A stretch of 7,192 bases of DNA, taken from AP-15 sp035570595. Lineage in GTDB: Bacteria > Pseudomonadota > Alphaproteobacteria > ATCC43930 > CGMCC-115725. Below, one piece after another: positions 5,635-7,192 of this stretch. Position 1 is the stretch's first letter; each line of letters starts with the position of its first letter. The position numbers were made by a program, and so were the translations under genes. The DNA is taken from positions 1 through 7,192 of the forward strand of contig DATMLF010000152.1 of NCBI GenBank assembly GCA_035570595.1. Direction: 5' to 3'. The notes under the pieces are model-generated. The model worked only from the letters and a program-made list of their open reading frames with translations. It was not told the origin of the DNA and searched no databases.

Positions 5635-5670
5635 TTGCATGGAAACCAGGGTTCGCATGGAAACGGGGGC
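5635..5670. repeat. 18-base tandem repeat (GCATGGAAAC core)
   Basis: GCATGGAAAC is found at 5637-5646 and 5655-5664. Taking units 5635-5652 and 5653-5670, 14 of 18 bases agree. It lies mid-way between two divergent genes and no function can be read from it. Confidence 0.4.
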
Positions 5671-5987
5671 ACGACCGACCGTGTTGGCGGCGCAAGCGTC
5701 CGCCTCGGGCAATTCTCGTCAATTCCCGGTTCAACGGCGACGCGAATTGGGTCGCAAATAGCTGATTGGCCTGGGGTTTCTCAGTCGGAAAAGCCGATCG
5801 GCGAACAGAATTCCCGATTGTTCCCGTCGACCGGGAAATCGCCGGCCAAACCTGGGAGGACGGCCCCCGGCGCCTCCTCGGCCGGGATGACCGGGTGAGG
5901 CGTCACGGGTTCGTGAAGCTCCCGCGGGCGGGCGCCGGTTGACCGCGGTGCCGGCGCCGGGCATGGTCGGCGCATATGCAGCAATCG

Positions 5988-5993
5988 AGGGAG
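5988..5993 (+). promoter_or_regulatory. Shine-Dalgarno AGGGAG selecting a GTG start
   Basis: AGGGAG lies seven bases before GTG at 6001, and an in-frame TAG at 5998-6000 immediately precedes that codon. The GTG therefore must be the start or lie upstream of it. The resulting N-terminus, MRLSELP, fits the family. Confidence 0.85.
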
Positions 5994-6000
5994 ACGTTAG

Positions 6001-7192
6001 GTGCGGCTGAGCGAGCTTCCGGCGGCAATGGCGAAACGCCTCGCCGAATTGGAGTGCCCTGATTTCAAGACGACACCCTGGGTCGAGGGGCCGCCAATGG
6101 CGCAGCGCCGGGTCGCGGTCGTCTCGTCGGCCGGGCTTGTCGTGCGCGGCGAGCCGCCGTTTCGCGGGCGCGACCCCGATTTTCGCGCCATTCCCGGCAC
6201 GACCGCGCCCGACCGGCTGCTGCTGAGCCACATCTCGATCAATTTCGACCGGACCGGGTTTCAGGAAGACTGGAACGTCGTCTTCCCGCTCGACCGGCTG
6301 AACGAGCTGGCGGCCGAGGGCGCGATCGGCTCGGTCGCGGCGACCCACTACTCGTTCATGGGCGCCACCGACCCGGTGCCGATGGAGGGCTACGCGCGCG
6401 AGGTCGCGGGGCGCCTCCGCCAAGACAAGGTCGACGCCGTCATCCTCTCCCCGGTTTGACCGCTCTGCACGCGCGCCGTGAGCGCGCTCGGGCACTACAT
6501 CGAGGACGAGGGGATTGCGACGGTCGCGGTGAGCCTGATCCGGCCGCAGACCGAAAACACCCGGCCGCCGCGCGCGCTGTGGGTCCCGTTCGAGCTCGGC
6601 CGACCGTTCGGCCCGCCGGGCGACCCGGCGTTCCAGCGGGGCGTCGTGCTGGCGGCATTGCGCATGCTCGAGGAGGATGGCGGCCCGGTGCGGATCGCCG
6701 ACTTTCCGGACGACGACCCGCGCGAAGCCCCCGACCCCGGCTGGCGGCCGCCGTTCGCCGCGGCGCCGATCGCCGCCGGTTCGACGACGGCAATTGCCGA
6801 GGCGTTCGAAAGCGAGCTGGTGCTGCTCGCCGCAGCCTATGACCGCGCGGTCGCGGCGCGCCGGCGCACGACGGTCGGGCTGAGCGGATTAGGGGTCGCC
6901 GAGGCCGGCGGCTACGTCGCGAGCTGGCTGCGCGGCGAGCTGCCGGCGAGCCCGGTCGCCGACATGTCGCCGCCGCTCGCCCTGCGCTTCGCGCTCGACG
7001 ATGTGAAGGCGTACTATTTGGAGGCGGCGCTCGCCCCCGGCAGCACGCCGTCGAGCCGCCAGCTCGGCGACTGGCTGTGGAACGAGACCGCCGCCGGCAA
7101 GGCGATCTTCGCGTTGCGCCGCGCCAATCTCGACGCCGCCGACGAGCGCCTGAAGCTGATCGCCGGCAACTTCATGGTCCCGGGGGTGCGCG
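6001..7192 (+). CDS. Glycine/sarcosine/betaine/D-proline reductase selenoprotein B-family protein with in-frame UGA (Sec), 3' truncated by window
   Basis: The frame starts at GTG 6001 and is open to the window end except for one TGA at 6457-6459, codon 153; 397 codons are visible. Residues 1-152 carry the family N-terminal part: RLSELPAAMAKRLAELECP, FKTTPWV (23-29), RRVAVVSSAGL (36-46), LLLSHISINFDRTGFQEDWN (73-92), VFPLDRLNELAAEGAIGSVA (94-113) and HYSFMGA (116-122). The TGA falls in ILSPV-U-PLC, giving a UxxC redox motif (Sec153, Cys156). After it the protein resumes as family sequence (VSALGHYIEDEGIATVAVSL, 160-179; RALWVPFELGRPFG, 191-204) to about residue 250. In characterised anaerobes GrdB/PrdB use selenocysteine for reductive cleavage of glycine, sarcosine, betaine or D-proline, but no such partner genes are visible, so the substrate here is unknown. 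A helical region of about 110 residues follows (290-397). The alternatives are a nonsense-mutated pseudogene or a sequencing error. Conventional calling would end it at 152 aa. Confidence 0.85.
6457..6459 (+). other. In-frame TGA, predicted selenocysteine codon 153
   Basis: Coding continues in the same frame without shift: ATC CTC TCC CCG GTT TGA CCG CTC TGC. The codon takes the first place of a Cx2C-like pair (U-P-L-C), where redox-active Cys or Sec would sit in this family. GC-rich third positions continue on both sides, and 244 sense codons follow with no other stop. Confidence 0.85.
6466..6494 (+). promoter_or_regulatory. Candidate bacterial SECIS hairpin after the UGA
   Basis: GCGCGC (6471-6476) pairs with GCGCGC (6482-6487) around the five-base loop CGTGA. 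TGC (6466-6468) pairs with GCA (6492-6494) outside an AC/TCGG internal loop. The apical loop starts 17 bases after the TGA and has G in its second position. As I recall the general bacterial SECIS model, it asks for a short stem-loop just 3' of the UGA with a G among the first loop bases, and this fits. GC-rich coding DNA forms such stems easily, so this is supporting rather than decisive evidence. Confidence 0.55.

Larger units (their letters stand above)
5365..6000. other. Gene-free interval between divergent genes
   Basis: No gene is supported in these 636 bases, which should hold the promoters of the lipoprotein (minus) and the selenoprotein (plus). Visible structure includes two different tandem duplications with 18-base period (5401-5436 and 5635-5670), a TTCCCG/CGGGAA hairpin (5821-5837) and variants of GGGAATT/GGGAAAT around 5710-5840. 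Several short open frames occur on both strands, but their codon use is mixed and they lack good ribosome sites. The composition suggests repeat-derived spacer. Confidence 0.55.

Noticed and set aside
5485..5712. 75-codon minus ORF in the interval before the lipoprotein
   Set aside because: No recognisable family, no ribosome site, and it reads through a tandem repeat giving the duplicated VSMRTL/VSMQAG.
5731..6495. 254-codon minus-strand ORF across the selenoprotein start
   Set aside because: Arg-rich antisense shadow covering the selenoprotein N-terminus and repeat-like spacer; no ribosome site found.
6456..6842. 128-codon plus-strand ORF following the TGA
   Set aside because: It is in a different frame from the selenoprotein, very Arg/Ala-rich, and overlaps sequence that makes family-like protein in the frame continuing through the TGA.

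Overview
This 7.2-kb window is high-GC DNA with bacterial gene structure. It most likely comes from an alphaproteobacterium, probably Rhizobiales-like. The grounds are strong G/C bias at third codon positions, a short palindromic intergenic element whose minus-strand translation reads MAGLVPAIH (common between genes in that group), and the gene families present. No mobile element, CRISPR array, tRNA or rRNA gene was seen.

Layout: (1) 1-359, minus: 5' end of a methylcrotonyl-CoA carboxylase carboxyltransferase (beta) subunit gene, cut by the window edge. (2) 576-1472, plus: a complete class I fructose-bisphosphate aldolase, divergent from the carboxylase, with a textbook Shine-Dalgarno. A GC-rich hairpin follows it. 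(3) 1580-1795, plus: a 71-aa single-pass membrane protein of unknown function. (4) 1796-2073: a hairpin-rich intergenic stretch leading to 2074-2907, plus, a 277-aa protein of unknown function with a charged N-terminal half and a beta-rich, Trp/Tyr-rich C-terminal half. (5) 2908-3386: no gene; palindromic repeat remnants. (6) 3387-4583, minus: an exported serine beta-lactamase/penicillin-binding-protein-like hydrolase. (7) 4584-5085: no supported gene; a cluster of long palindromes able to pair in two exclusive ways. (8) 5086-5364, minus: a small Cys-rich predicted lipoprotein. (9) 5365-6000: no supported gene; short tandem repeats. (10) 6001-end, plus: a glycine/sarcosine/betaine/D-proline reductase selenoprotein B-family gene. 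It contains an in-frame TGA at 6457-6459, best read as selenocysteine, and runs off the window end.

The main result is the selenoprotein. Standard gene calling would stop it at 152 aa and lose the rest, but the same frame stays open for 244 more codons after the TGA. The context is U-P-L-C, a UxxC redox motif, and a hairpin that could serve as a bacterial SECIS element starts within the next 10 bases. It also carries an extra helical C-terminal region and has no glycine-reductase partner genes in view.

The genes look mostly like independent transcription units rather than one pathway: leucine degradation (carboxylase), central carbon metabolism (aldolase), envelope proteins (hydrolase, lipoprotein), a redox selenoprotein and two unknowns. 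No tight operon is visible.
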